64,000 nt of DNA from Tachypleus tridentatus (GCF_004210375.1 NW_027467782.1:38615771-38679770); one strand, 5' to 3'; counted from the first letter of the stretch, positions 1-12,239 are shown. Numbers and translations are program-made. Notes: a model not told the origin generated them from the letters alone.

Positions 1-77
1 AGTCTGTTCTCTTTATTATACTTTTAAAATTAAACAATAAGTTATTCTCTTGTAAACACTCTTAAACTCCTATATTT

Positions 78-234
78 TGTTTGTTTTAATTGATTTTTTC
101 CTAGTGTTTTCCTAGCATCATTACAATATGTACCTGATTTGCATGTTTGTTTGTTTTTCTTTAATTAATTTTTTTACCTAGTGTTTTCCTAGCATCATTA
201 CAATATGTTACTGATTTGCATGTTTGTTTGTTTT
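78..234. repeat. 77-bp tandem duplication, two copies
   Basis: Two adjacent near-identical copies share the core CCTAGTGTTTTCCTAGCATC and end in GCATGTTTGTTTG. The same duplication is present in unit C (about 56637-56790). Unit B has one copy (about 37655-37735), so the duplication is a derived state shared by A and C. Confidence 0.85.
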
Positions 235-2380
235 TTCTCTTCATCATTTAGTACTGAAACTTATGTTAGTGAACTTTCTATTTGTCTTTCCTACAAGAAA
301 ACATCTCTTAAACAGCAACTTCTATAACTTTTTTAAGAAATAAAAATTCATCCAATGTTTTAGGTAAAATAAAATATCTTCTATTTCTAAACTATTTGGT
401 TCAGAGACATCTCAAGAAATATTTCTAAAACAGAGGGTTAAAGTCAGAAGCAATGAATTTGCCATTACAGGCAAGTGCTTACAATCAGATTCGATCATTT
501 ATAATATGTAAGACTCATTTAAGTCATATTGTAGATTTGCAGCTATATATACACATAATAGTAAATGTTGGTCTGTTCTTTTACATTCTTAACCCTGCAT
601 TAGAATTTCACCCACATAAAACAGCTGCTCAAATAGGTACAGTAATCTGAAATTACACAAAGTCCATTATTTCAATGGCATTTACTGTATATGTATACTA
701 AGAACAATACATCTCTTTGGTAACCTGCTGCTGATATTACCAGCAAGTGGCAACAAGTTAATCCCAATCACATTATGTCAGGGCTTACAGAATGTTATCA
801 AGACTGCATAGATTTCTTTGAAGACCTGACTGACAATTGCCATATTTTATATCCAAGAAGCTGCTGTGGTAGTGACATTTTCCATTAGTAAGCTACAAGG
901 TAGGTATCTGGAGGTTTTAAATAAAGCTGCTGATAAACCTAGCAATTTTTATTAGAACTCATAATCAAGTGTTCTTCATAAACCCAATATAGGAGAACTA
1001 AAATTAATTTAGTACATCACTTCTTAGCTTGCAGCCTGAGCAAATATAATTATTGTCAGAAAACAACAAAATTATAAACCCTGTCATTTTGAAAATCCTT
1101 CAAAGGTAATGAGCACATTGTTTTTTTGTAACTTACAAGAGGGTAAAAATTGTAGATAATGGAAAAGTAATTAAAAGTTTTAATGACATTATAAAATCTA
1201 AAAAATTATCAAATGTTTATACCCCAGTATTTTAGTAGTATTAAAAAGGATAAACAAATTCTTGCTTTTATGACCTTGATGTTATGCACATAAAACACTT
1301 TTACAGGGGCATAAAAACTGTCAGTGTTGAGTTCCTTTAGATTTTTTTATGAGTAAAAATTTCTGAAGACAGTGATTGTATAGACTTATGAAAAGTTAAC
1401 AAATGTTTGAAAACGTCTTGATATTACTATTTTTGAATACAATTTTCATGATAACAAAACACTGCATTTACATCTCAAAAGGTCCAAAATCAAATTCTAT
1501 GACTACATGATGCACTAAACTCATACCTCACTGAATAACAAAATATACAACATGATTACTCCAGTTATGTTTTACCAGATAAGGAAGATCATCAACATCT
1601 AAAGGCTATAATTACCTTTCTTCAGAAATGAAATTCACAACATAATCACCAAATCAATGTAGTTAAACCCCACTATGTAATAAAGCATGTATCAAAACTA
1701 CTCAAAAAACATAACTGATTATAACCAGAAAAAAAAAATACATACCAGCACTGTTTGTACACTAAGTCCTGTCTAATCAGATAAAACATTGTACAGTGGC
1801 CAGCTGTGGTTTTGTGCAGAGAAAACCCATACAATGGCTCTCTGTGGAGAGCATATGTCAGCTTCCACTTGATAAATCCACTACTGCTGCTACATAGCAC
1901 ATGAACACATTAGCAAATTTTTTATATGTATGGAATTTTTCCATTGTCTTGTGACTCCTAAAAATAACCCTCAAAGCTGATAATGAAAACATAAGGATAT
2001 GAGCTACCTCAGATATAATTTTTTTTCACCTTTAAGAGATTGTAGATTGACCAAATGTTATTATTTTACCTGAATAATAAATATAAAAAGGTTCAGTCAT
2101 AAAAGTGACATATTCTGATAAAATATAATAACTTTTAAATAGTTGTGTGAAACAAAATGAAGAAAAATTGCAAATATACTTTGAGAATGTAACGTAACAA
2201 GCTAGAAACATAAAATCCCTCTGAATGCATTAATTAATATAAAAACTACATGTACTTTGGACTTCAAAGGTTTATTATATGCATTAATGATCTAATGATT
2301 TCATTCATAAATAATTTCAGTCAGACAATATGGTGAGTGGATGGTAGATAATATTCTAGACATATCAGACAGAATGCGTT
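235..2380. other. Non-coding stretch of unit A, no gene seen
   Basis: AT-rich sequence with short ORFs only. The longest ones have no recognisable domain and are broken in unit B. It matches about 54500-56630 (unit C) and 35500-37650 (unit B). I see no promoter, RNA gene or mobile element that I can name. Confidence 0.6.
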
Positions 2381-2382
2381 TG

Positions 2383-2500
2383 TTTTGTTATAGCAAAGCA
2401 ACAACGGGCTATCTGCTGTGTCCACCAAAGGGAATCAAAGCCCTGATTTTAGCAATGTAAATTCAAACACTTACCTCTCTCCTACTAGGGAACAGACAAT
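2383..2500 (-). repeat. tRNA-derived SINE fragment, type 3
   Basis: A TTTGTTTTGTTATAGCAAAG tail is followed by a decayed tRNA-like head ending near CTACTAGGG. It matches the fuller element at 18427-18522. It is present in all three units (35381-35493 in B, 54378-54488 in C), so it inserted before the duplication. No intact B box remains. Confidence 0.6.
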
Positions 2501-3170
2501 GAACACTTGTATAACAGTTGTTATGGAGTGAATACCTTTTCTAAGTTAACATTCACAAACTTCATATTATAAAAACTGTTGTTATAACAAACTACTTACA
2601 TCAATTGTATTCCAACCACTACTGTAGTTGTTGTATGCCAGTGAGCCTTATAAGCTGTTAAATGCAATGGTAGCCCACATCAAGATCTTATATCAAGGTT
2701 AAAATAGCCTTCTTATTTACAAATTATAAACTTCTCTAAAAAAAAGATTCCTAATTCTTTTAGCTTGTTTCACCACAGTCAAATACATTAGACTACTGAA
2801 GGTTTTTCAATGTGTGTAAATATTCATACTTAAATAATTTTAAACCTTTACACCACTATTATTTTCCAATGGGATTCCAAACATATTTATACATGGTGTC
2901 TTTGTTGTTAAAATTTGCAATAATTTTATCAAGATACAAATAATAGTTGATACTATGGAATAAGAACCAGAATCTCATTTGATTAAGTAAGTGGTTCAAA
3001 AGTTGTATGAAGTTCAAAGTTAGAAAATTGAAAACAGATGTTTAATTTCAAAGAGAATGGCTGATATTTACCTGTATTTTGCAGTAAAAACAATATTTCA
3101 TGGTTAAGAAGGCTCCAATACATACAAAGATACATTAACAAATCCACCATCATATCATATTATTTACAGT

Positions 3171-3475
3171 TGGTGGCCCGGGATGGCCAGGTGGGTTAAA
3201 GCATGCGACTTGTTATCTGAGGGTCTCGGAAGAGCAACGACTTAACACTACCTATTGCCAACCCTAGGTTAGTCTTTTACCAAACATGCTTGACCTTTCA
3301 GTTGTGGAGGCGTTATAATGTGATGGTCTATCCAACTGTACGTTGGTAAAAGAGTAGCTCAAGAGTTGGCATTGGGTGGTGATGACTAGCAACCTTCCCT
3401 CTAGTCTTAAATTAGGGACAACTAGCGCAGGTAGCCCTCGAGTAGCTTTGCGCGAAATTCAAAAACAAAACAACA
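3171..3475 (+). repeat. tRNA-derived SINE, type 1
   Basis: The element begins GGTGGCCCGGGATGGCCAGG, a decayed tRNA-like head with an A-box-like TGGCCAGGTGGG. It ends in the tail GCGCGAAATTCAAAAACAAA. It is flanked by 9-bp target-site duplications ATTTACAGT (3162-3170 and 3476-3484). The B-box region is lost. It is also in unit C (53392-53696), while unit B keeps the empty site near 33960. Confidence 0.88.
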
Positions 3476-3650
3476 ATTTACAGTAGGAAAATAATTAAAT
3501 GTATAAAACAATTACCTTTTAAAATTATGCAAGAGTGTACACGTTATCTTATATAATTATAGATAACTCAATTGTTAAAATATTATGCTAAAAATATTTT
3601 TAAAATTGTTTTACAAACTGCGAAAGTTTATGACTGTATATATACATATA

Positions 3651-4346
3651 TGGCCCGACATGGCCAAGCGTGTTAAAGTGTTCGACTCGTAATCCGAGGG
3701 TCACGGGTTCGAATCCCGGTCACACCAAACACGCTCGCCCACCAAGCCATGGGGGCTTTATAATGTTACAGTCAATCACACTATTCGTTGGTAAAGGAGT
3801 AGCAGTCTCCATATAAGGCAAACACCGAGGTGGATATTCAGGTCTCAGAGGAAATAACATAAATGTAGAACCTTCCAGGAGTACAAGAGAAGCAAAATAA
3901 CAAAATAATGTACTTTTAAGTCTATCCACCTAACAAAACATATTTTGTTGTGTTACTTTTCGCGTAATGTTTCTGATACAAAGAAACGAAGACAACATGT
4001 AGTATTCAGTATTCAGTTTCCTTTATTGAGTCATTTGTACTTCGTGGATTATTTCTGAATTTGAAGTTTCTCACTCCACCTTATCACCAGACAGAAGAAA
4101 TATTTTCTAATACCTGTAATTACTTTGAGAGTCCCGTCACATTAAACATGCTCGCCCTTTTAACCGTGGGAAGGTTATAATGTGACGATCAATCCCATAA
4201 TTCGTTGGTAAAATATTAGCCCAAAAGTTGGCGCTGGGTGGTGATGACTAGCTGCCTTCCCTCTAGTCTTAAACTGCTAAATTAGGAATGTCTAGCGCAG
4301 ATAGCCCTCGAGCAGTTTTGCACGAAATTCAAAACAAACAAACAAA
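3651..4346 (+). repeat. Composite tRNA-derived SINE, type 1, with internal foreign segment
   Basis: The head at 3653-3726 resembles tRNA-Thr (anticodon loop CTCGTAA). It has an A box at 3661-3672 and an intact B box GGTTCGAATCC at 3706-3716. The usual SINE body stops near 3810, a roughly 320-bp unrelated segment follows, and from about 4130 a second 5'-truncated copy of the same SINE runs to the AACAAACAAA tail. A 12-bp target-site duplication TATATACATATA (3639-3650, 4347-4358) bounds the whole, so it moved or was fixed as one unit. Unit C has it (52519-53215); unit B has the empty site near 33795. Confidence 0.85.
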
Positions 4347-4620
4347 TATATACATATATAAAGTATAATCAGTACATGTGTATTTTTATCAAATCAACAC
4401 TGAAATGGTGAAAATGTTTTTATATTAAATTTGTATAAAATACGCAAATATTTGAGATTTAAGTAATAATCTTTTATTGTGGAAATTATATGTATTTTAT
4501 CCAAAACGTCACAAGCATAAGCAAAATAAGTAACTGAACAGTTTAAGAACTTTTTTCATCTTCATTAATATCAGACCCTTTGGCTTTCTATTAATGGCCA
4601 GTGATCCCAAAACAATGTAT

Positions 4621-4643
4621 GTATATATGTGTGTGTGTGTGTG
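4621..4643. repeat. (TG)n microsatellite
   Basis: A short pure TG run follows GTATATAT. It is matched by a CA run near 52225-52240 in unit C and is shorter or interrupted in unit B. Confidence 0.85.
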
Positions 4644-4878
4644 AAATTGAATGCTTCGAATGAACATCCTTAATGAGTTGTGTTATATGCCACAACAGCA
4701 GTTTCTTTGGTACTACATTGTCAATCAAAGACTATAGCTTTAAGAACTAATATTTTATTCTTAATCTGCTAAATGTATTATTTCTATTGCTAATATTCTT
4801 AAGGTTACGTTTTAGGACTTAATTGACACCTAATGAAATACAATTTAGATTTTAGAAAGGTGCTCATACTGATGTCCA

Positions 4879-5010
4879 AGCCTCAAATGGTACAGCGGTT
4901 TGTTTGCAGGCTCACACCACTAAAACCCGGGTTTCGAAGCCCATGGTAGGCAGAGCACAGATAGCCCATTGTGCAGCTTTGTGCTTAATTCTGAACAAAC
5001 AAACAAACAA
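4879..5010 (-). repeat. tRNA-derived SINE, type 2
   Basis: On the minus strand it reads from a (GTTT)n tail through TTAAGCACAAAGCTGCACAA to a decayed tRNA-like head. An 11-bp target-site duplication ACTGATGTCCA is at 4868-4878 and 5011-5021. The orthologous insertions in B (32991-33114) and C (51855-51985) have the same flanks, so it predates the duplication. Confidence 0.85.
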
Positions 5011-6390
5011 ACTGATGTCCAACGAATTTTCACTCGGAATTTGAAAAGTTTATTACAAAACTATACTGCTTTGAAAATGTAAGTCTTTCTATTCGAAATT
5101 TTGAGTAACTTACAAGTTATTGTATCACAAAACATTATGAACTCAAATAATAAATGAGCCATTTATCCCAATCTCATATACACTTTGAAGTACTTTAATT
5201 AATAGTTTGTAATTGCAATAATAAACTCACAACTACCGCTACTACCAGCTTTGATCAACATCCGACGTAGAATTTTAGTTTTACACATTTCGTGGGCATG
5301 AGTACCAGTTTTAGTACTAATGCAATATTAAACATTACAGATTAAAATCACATTAATTACTTACCTTAGGATCTGGAGACAACTATTGTGATATCATCCA
5401 AGTCCTATTTGTCACCTTTTAACCTCATAATACTGTTAGAATTACAAAATATTCCATTCTGCTAACAATGACAAGAATATAAGCATACGTGCGCTTTTAA
5501 TATTCTTAATATGACGAGAATTTTTTGCAGATTCGCTTGGCACTTTTGGAATTGTTGAAGTCGTTCGATAACACATGTAGCTTACTACGCAGGTCACTGA
5601 CAATTTGCAAGCAAAATATTGCATTCAATACGTTGGGGTTAAAAGATATGATGCAGTAAAATGTTTATAGATTTATTTATGTGAAGTGATGCCCCCAAGG
5701 AAAAACCAAACGAATCAGGAAAGAAAATTTACAAGAAGAAAAAATTATCAAAGTGAAACATATTTAAATTTTATTGTCGTGTACAAGGACATTGTAAATA
5801 TTAACCAGTGCAATATTTGTACTTGTAAAAATGTACTGTAACTTGAATTTACTGTAGCTGCTAAGCCTAATGCTAGTCTGTGAGGGTTAATACGAAAACG
5901 AGTTAGTTAACCACATAATTAATAATTGTTCATTCTCATTACAAGTAGTGTCTGCCGAATTATGTAAGTAGATTTGGACAACATTTTAAAATGAAATTAT
6001 TAGTATATAACTTATAAGTAGGGACTACATAAATTGTAAATTTACAATTTTTAGACTTTAAAGGCAATGGTGAAAACGTGCTTTGAATTGTGGCTGTATT
6101 GTAATAAGAAAAGGTATTTCTAGTGGTTGAGTGAGTCCTACAGGTTATTATGGTTTTATTCTTACTGTCACTTGTACACGTGAAGCAACTAGTAAAGCTT
6201 CAAGAGCACTTAACAGGGCAAGTACTTCTCTTTATAACTTAATTGTATTAATGACTCTTTATGTGCAAGTTTTAAACTATGAAAACTAGTTTTATAATAT
6301 TAAATAGTTTTTCATTAAAACAAATTCAGATACAAGACCAAAAACAGCATGGGTAGATAATTGCACTTTGCAGTCACTTTGGATCTTTAG

Positions 6391-7270
6391 TTAATTGGTT
6401 GATACCTTTACCAAAACCTGATTGGCCAAAATACAGATAACTGTTGCACACTTTGTGAAAATTTGATCTACAGCTGGCCACAAAACAGATGTCAACATGC
6501 TACAACATTCAGTGATTAAGTGTGCTGATCCTGTATTGATAAAGTAACATTGATACAGGAAAAGAAGAAAGTGACAGTGTAGATGTAATGGTTCAGACTT
6601 AGAGGTCAAAATTGCATAAAAAACAGGTGTGAAAGAACTGCAAGGTAAATTAAAAGTATGAAGAAAGAGAAAATGAAGGACTGATTCATCTATTCCACTG
6701 GAGAGTGATGAAGATGAAATGTGTAGCAGTACTTCTGAGGATCCCATAGAGTTTGTGACACTGAATGAATGATGCAGATAATTCAAGAACTGAAGTGTAA
6801 ACGCAAGACATTGTTGTGGTATTTCAACGTGGCACAGGAGCAATGCCGATTCAATTTGGTATTGAATCCACAACAATATTAAACTTTCCAAATCAAGAAG
6901 CTTGATGAAAAGCATCAAGTTTCAGTGCTCTTGAAAAGAGCAGGTGATTGCTTGCATTCTGCATGGCAGGATTAAGGATTCTTTGTACTACGTTACTTCC
7001 AAGAGATCCAGATGATCTTATGAACATGACTGGAAATACAATTAAATCTGATGATACAAAACTATTCTCATATGCCAACAATATGCAACAAGTTTTGCCA
7101 GAGAAAGTTACACTTGCACTGATATGTTAGTCAGTGATGTTTAAAGAAATGAAAGATAGATTGAAGAACAAACTTTTGAAATAGCTAGATGAGAATTATC
7201 CCACTGATGTGAAGGTCATGGCCTTTGTACCTACTCTGAAAACAAAAAGCAAGAATGAGAACAAATAGTT
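6391..7270. other. Unassigned block with remnant ORFs, in intron 1
   Basis: A 175-codon frame is open on the minus strand (6391-6918). On the plus strand there are broken frames with acidic and lysine-rich stretches, for example LESDEDEMCSS near 6700 and SVMFKEMKDRLKNKLLK near 7130-7180. The plus-strand pieces look like decayed coding sequence, perhaps a transposase of hAT type, but no catalytic motif can be identified. Both frames are disrupted in unit B. A host function is not supported. Confidence 0.35.
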
Positions 7271-8810
7271 AATAACATAACATACACATCTTCCAAGTTT
7301 ACTACTGTGTACTATGGGAGTCAAAAACTTTCAATAGCATTACTAAATCTGCATATTTTTTTCATAAAACTTTGTAGGAGATTTTTGTTCAACCAGAAAA
7401 CTCTAAAAGTGAGTTTTAGCTCATTCTAGAATGATGTTATTTATTAAGGATAGCCATTCAGCACAAATCCTGGGTGTCTGGCCTGTGGAAGCAGTGTTAA
7501 AAATTTGCAAACAGTCTAAAAAAGTTGATTTATATTTGTAATTTTAATGTATTTGAACAGAAACTAAAATAAATGGTTATCTTTGTTGATGGTGGCACTA
7601 TTTTTCTCTCACTTTGACTATCTGAATTAGATTTACATTGCTTAGCTTTAGGCCAGACCATAAAATAACTTGTTGTTGCAAAATTCATGGTTAAATTTCA
7701 AAATTTCGTAATCAGAATGAGAATTGATACATGAGTTAGTTTCATGCAAAGTAATCAATTAATTTTATGAAAATAATCAACTTGTGTGTCCAATTATTAC
7801 CATCTTCAATATTCAGTAATCAAAATTAATCTTTTAGAGGCAGTTCACGTCTTGCACAGAAAGCTGTCTTTTTATGTCTGCCTTAGAAATTTCCATGCTA
7901 CTTGTGAATTTCTGCTGATTGTGTGAGTGACTAATTTTCTCACACAGGTTGTGTAGTAATGATGGATTACAGTCATGTTGACTAATTGTTTTTCAATTAC
8001 ATTGTGATGCTTCTTGTTTGGTGATATTGTTTTGTCTGGTGCACATGAGATGGTGTGTAAGGCAAAGATGAGACTGTTTCTTGTTTCTGTTTTTTTGTAG
8101 TATTCTTTGGCTAGTGTATCAAATCTGATTTTGAAATAACCAAATACTTTGTTGAGGTCAGAAAATGACTGATTTGGGGTATATTCAGTGGTGATGCACA
8201 CCAACACACACACATCCTAAATAGATCAGATGAATTTAAGTTGGGTCTGGTAAATGCAAATTCTGGGTGTTATTTACCTCATTTTACTGCTTTAATATCA
8301 TGCTGAAAAGGTGTGGTCAGTTCTTATAAACTTATGAGAAGACAGTGCATTAGCATTCAAAATATTAGTCAAACAAGGTATCCAAGGCTACCTTAACTTT
8401 TACCAGTGTTTGAAACTGCAGAATTTTCTGTTGACCTTTTAACATGTCTTTAACACTTTGTAATTTCATAATTATCATCAACATTGTCTGTAGAAAAGTA
8501 TGAAGAAAAACAGTATGAAAGGCTGTGTAAAATCATACTTCCATATAGTTATCTTATAAGTACCACATTAATGTCAAATTCATAAAGTGTAATTTTCATC
8601 TTAACAGCTGTCACATTTTCTTTATTTTTAATGAACATTTATTACATAATATGTTTTGAATATTTTAAAACTCTAATTATCTTTGTAATGCATGATTTGT
8701 TTACTTAATCAATGAAATAGTATGCCATGTTTATTAAAGTTATTGATACAAAGGTTCAAACAAATTGTTGGTAATATAAGAGTAATCACACTCTACTCAC
8801 ATTACCTTAG
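7271..8810. other. Intronic non-coding stretch with one unassigned 113-codon frame
   Basis: The minus-strand frame 7872-8213 is open for 113 codons in unit A, is cut to 77 codons in unit C by an indel, and is frameshifted in unit B. Its translation has no domain, signal or repeat that I recognise. The rest is AT-rich intron sequence. I see no other feature. Confidence 0.4.
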
Positions 8811-8984
8811 GTAGATCAACAAGTAGGAAGAAAAAGAAGGAAATTGAGGACCTGAACTTGACATTAAAATCTGTAACAACACAGAAAGATGAGAAAGGTA
8901 AAATACTACTCTTTATATTAAGAAATAGGTTTTTTTTCTGTCACCTTTCCTTGCTTGTGGAGAATGAAGTTAATGTTAGATAAC

Positions 8985-9437
8985 ACTGCACAACAAAGTT
9001 TTTGCATCTTGAACACTGTTGGGTGTTCCTTATAGATTTTTGGCTGCTGATAATGAAAATCACATCCACATTTGCCCATTACGTACAGTTTCATTGAAAT
9101 CTTCAGTTTTGCTACAATGGGAAAACAATATCAGGGCAACTGGAATTTGTCAATGCTTGCCGACTACTGTTGGACACTGCAACGTGATGCACCGGACATT
9201 GAATACAAACAAAAATCAGGAGCAAAACACTTTTAATTATGTTGAACTTAATAGCATATTAGAAACATAAACGCAATTAAATAAGTTATTGCCAGTAAAC
9301 AGTTAGCTGTCTATTTCTCAAAGTTTCTACTGATGAAGCAAAACCAAAACTATATTTGTGCATACCCACCAGATACCTGTCACAATCAGCAAAACCTTTT
9401 CAGGAAGCAAAACATTTTAAAAAAATTGTTGTGCAGT
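8985..9437. mobile_element. 453-bp element with 12-bp terminal inverted repeats
   Basis: It starts ACTGCACAACAA and ends TTGTTGTGCAGT, an exact 12-bp inverted repeat with partial pairing further in (TTTTTGC at one end, GCAAAACATTTT at the other). It sits in intron 2 of the pseudogene. Copies are at 28950-29402 (B) and 47415-47866 (C). Frames of 83 and 65 codons inside it show no known domain. A clear target-site duplication was not found, so the superfamily is open. The size and ends fit a non-autonomous DNA transposon. Confidence 0.55.
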
Positions 9438-9604
9438 ATAATTTGTGTATGAAGTATAAAGGTTTATTTTATTTTTACCTAATACAAATGCTAGATTAGA
9501 CAAGCTTTCCCATAAGTTATTTCTATGTAATTTGATAGAGAGTGTGAGCAAGAAATTCTGAAATTTGTATATTCCTATTGTTGTATGACTTTCAACATAA
9601 CAAG

Positions 9605-9745
9605 TACGTGATATGTATCTCAGGACAAATGGTTATACCAAAATAAAACTGAAAACAATGTTTTGACCTTCTCAGGTCATCTTCAGATTAACAAGAAGGG
9701 GATTGCAACAGTTGTTCTGAAATACATTTTTACTTCAAGTTGGTT
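9605..9745. repeat. Possible Penelope-like or other retroelement fragment
   Basis: The stretch AATGTTTTGACCTTCTCAGG with TCATCTTCAG resembles the conserved TTCTTCAGG-type sequence near Penelope-like element termini. It is present in all three units (about 28690-28760 in B, 47140-47240 in C). There is no coding sequence, so this is a resemblance only. Confidence 0.22.
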
Positions 9746-11060
9746 TCTTGTCATCACGAAATACATGATATATTGTTAATCACTTAACCTCTCCCTACAT
9801 GTTGATATGGCATGTTTTTGTAAACATATAAATACAAAGATTTTTCTTTTTTTTCTTTTTTTCCAGTGTTGCTTTTGCTTGTTTTGAAGTGGTGTAAAAT
9901 GAGCAGGAGAATATGTCAATGTGAGGTTTAATAGTACTAAAAAACATAGGATTTTATAGTTAACTGAAGACTTTAAGAATTACTACATAAAGTGTTATTA
10001 ATACAGATTATCTTTGGATACATCAATGATCTGGCTGTCTAAGTTGGTGATAAAGGTTTTTAAGATATTATTTCTTAGAAATAGCAAATAACATAAGTTG
10101 AATCTTTCAAACTGAGTTATTCAAGAAAAAGTTAAAATACTTTCCAGAATTACTGTGGTTTTTATACCTTATGTATTATATAGAAACTGAAATACATCAT
10201 GATGTATTCTACCATATTACTATTGCTCTTGATATGTAGTCATAAATGTGTTTAAAGATGGAACCTCTTTGCTTTCTGCTTTTAGAGATACATTTCCCTG
10301 ACATAAGTGACGATTTTTCAGCATTAGTCATATATAAAAGAATTTCTAAAGTTTGGAACATCAGGTTTACAATTTCACCCATTTAAAGTTCTAAATATTT
10401 ATTTTTCATTATTTGTTTAAGGTCTGGCACTAAAATTGTACTAATGTATAACTTGTAATTATAAATATTTATTCTTTATCAGTGAGAGTTAAATATTTTC
10501 TTAAGGAGTGGTTGGAAAGAAATACAGTTTTATTCCATATGAGTTCTGCAGTTATAACACTTAGAGAGACATAAATCAGGTAGATAATTGTGACTAACCA
10601 ACAATAATTGGCTTTATAAGTACAATGAAATTATTTACATAGCTACACCTCATTCAAAACAAAAAAGCATAAGCTATTATATTACTGTAACTTCATTGAA
10701 TGTTATTTTTATACATTTTAAAAATGCATGTTGGTACATTTTATCTGTTTTTATAACTTTAAAAATTAAAACAAAAAAAAGTGTGTGGTGCAAGTATTGT
10801 GAACATATTAACTGAAAGCATGAATTCTTATACTGTACATAGCTATCTTTAATATTAAATTAGTTTTCATAATTTTTGTGTGTTTTTCAATAGTTAGGTC
10901 ACTGATACTCTTAGGGTGAATCAAAACAAGTGTTCAAAGTCTGCTTTATGTAAATCACACACCACAGCATTGAAGTGTTTTATCTTGTTACTCTCAACAT
11001 GGCTACAGTTCAGTTATATTCATCTCTTGCAGAAAGGTGATATAACTATTTTAATTTCAG
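9746..11060. other. Intron 2 remainder, no feature seen
   Basis: AT-rich, with no open frame of interest and no recognisable repeat. It ends in a pyrimidine-rich acceptor context, TATTTTAATTTCAG, just before the zinc-finger exon. Confidence 0.55.
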
Positions 11061-11198
11061 GAACTGATCCTAAATCTGCACTGTATGTTTTTTATAAGTA
11101 AGAACAGTGTAAGAAAGGTGACAAATGCAAGTTTTCCCACGATGATGTTGAAAATAAGAGTGAAAAGAAGAGTATTTATGTAGACTTGAGAGATGAAG

Positions 11199-12239
11199 GT
11201 AATGTAGTTTATTTTTTTATCTATGCATCTATTATCTGTTAAAAATGTGAAGTGTAAAGGTCTTTTAAATCAACTGTATGGTTTTCTGTGTTTGCATTAT
11301 TAGTGTTAGACTACTGAAGCATTTTAAGAGTTTAAATGGCAATCTTCAGTTGTACCTTTTAGAAAATTAATGTAGATAAATCTAATTCTGTTAAGGGTTT
11401 ATATCTTTCATTTCAAATATAAAAAAGTTTAAATTCTATATTTTTTGGTCAAGATGAATTTTTATCTAATAAATAATTTGGATTTCAATCAATTATTGCA
11501 TACTGCACTTGATAAACCAGAATAAACATATGATATCATAGAAGAATATTCCTGCAGCTTTCAAATAGTCAAAAATATTTTCAGAAGTAAAACCACAACA
11601 ACAAAAGAAACAAAATTCCTGTCTTTGGTATTTTTCCTCTTTTTCCCTGAGCCTTACATTAAGATCACTTGTTCACTTTTATGAGAGCTCTGGGTATCTC
11701 GTATGTTGACAAACCAAATTACTGCTGCAGTAATATATGATCAGTGTATTGACTATAGAAATTCCCATTACAGCTGAACATGCTACTGGTAAGATTTCCC
11801 AGGAATTTAGTTCAAAGTTATCTACAGACTTTAATTCTCAGGAAATTAGATTCATGGGTTTAGCCAGTGATTTCTTCTTCTTTTCAGTAAAACAATGTTT
11901 CTAAGTAAGAATGTAATCAATAAGAAGACATTTGGACTCTCTGTTTTTCTTTGTTTTTAACACTTTTTATTTTAGCCTGTCATATTCCACACCATTTCAA
12001 GAGTTTTAGTTTTCCACTACTTTTCATGCTTCCAAGTTGTTTGCTTTTGGAGAGAATTGCTCTTCTCATACTTTTGTTTCTGTTGATACCAGTTCTACCA
12101 GGGGACCGGTACATGTTGATAAACTTTACTACACTTCAAATCTGGTTGATATACCTATGGTAGTTGTGACTCAGATATCATTTGTGTGGCTTTACTCTTA
12201 TTTACACATGGGAGAATTGAGTATTTCATGTCATTAATG
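11199..12239. other. Unit A sequence after the last recognised exon; unassigned frames
   Basis: Two overlapping plus-strand frames (11951-12163, 12037-12237) are open here and open also in units B and C. The 12037 frame reads through SSHTFVSVDTSSTRGPVHVD. A TTTTAG acceptor-like site precedes it near 11975, and GTAAGT follows at 12251. This could be a decayed exon, but I recognise no family. Confidence 0.35.

Larger units (their letters stand above)
5689..11198 (+). pseudogene. ZC3H15/DFRP1-like pseudogene, copy A (5' exons only)
   Basis: Family role: ZC3H15 (DFRP1) is a cytoplasmic CCCH zinc-finger protein that binds and stabilises the translational GTPase DRG1. Seen here: a possible first exon at 5689-5752 (starts MPPRKNQ, basic, compare MPPKK starts in the family). 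Exon 8811-8897 (preceded by CCTTAG, followed by GTAAAA) encodes RSTSRKKKKEIEDLN. Exon 11061-11198 (preceded by TTTCAG, followed by GTAATG) encodes GTDPKSALYVFYK, a stop, then [15 protein letters not shown] and SIYVDLRDE. The two internal exons join in frame, and the CCCH spacing of finger 1 is visible. The TAA at 11099-11101 falls just before the finger. No exons for the second finger or the C-terminus follow in this unit. Retained introns mean duplication rather than retrocopying. Family assignment is solid for the 11-kb exon, good for the 8.8-kb exon and tentative for exon 1. Confidence 0.72.

Noticed and set aside
3653-3726. Possible functional tRNA-Thr gene
   Set aside because: The B box is intact, but the acceptor stem does not pair properly, and a SINE body, tail and target-site duplication follow. 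The same holds for 38776-38850.
3720-3929. 69-codon minus-strand frame, also at 52937-53146
   Set aside because: It lies inside the composite tRNA-derived SINE and is a by-product of that repeat.
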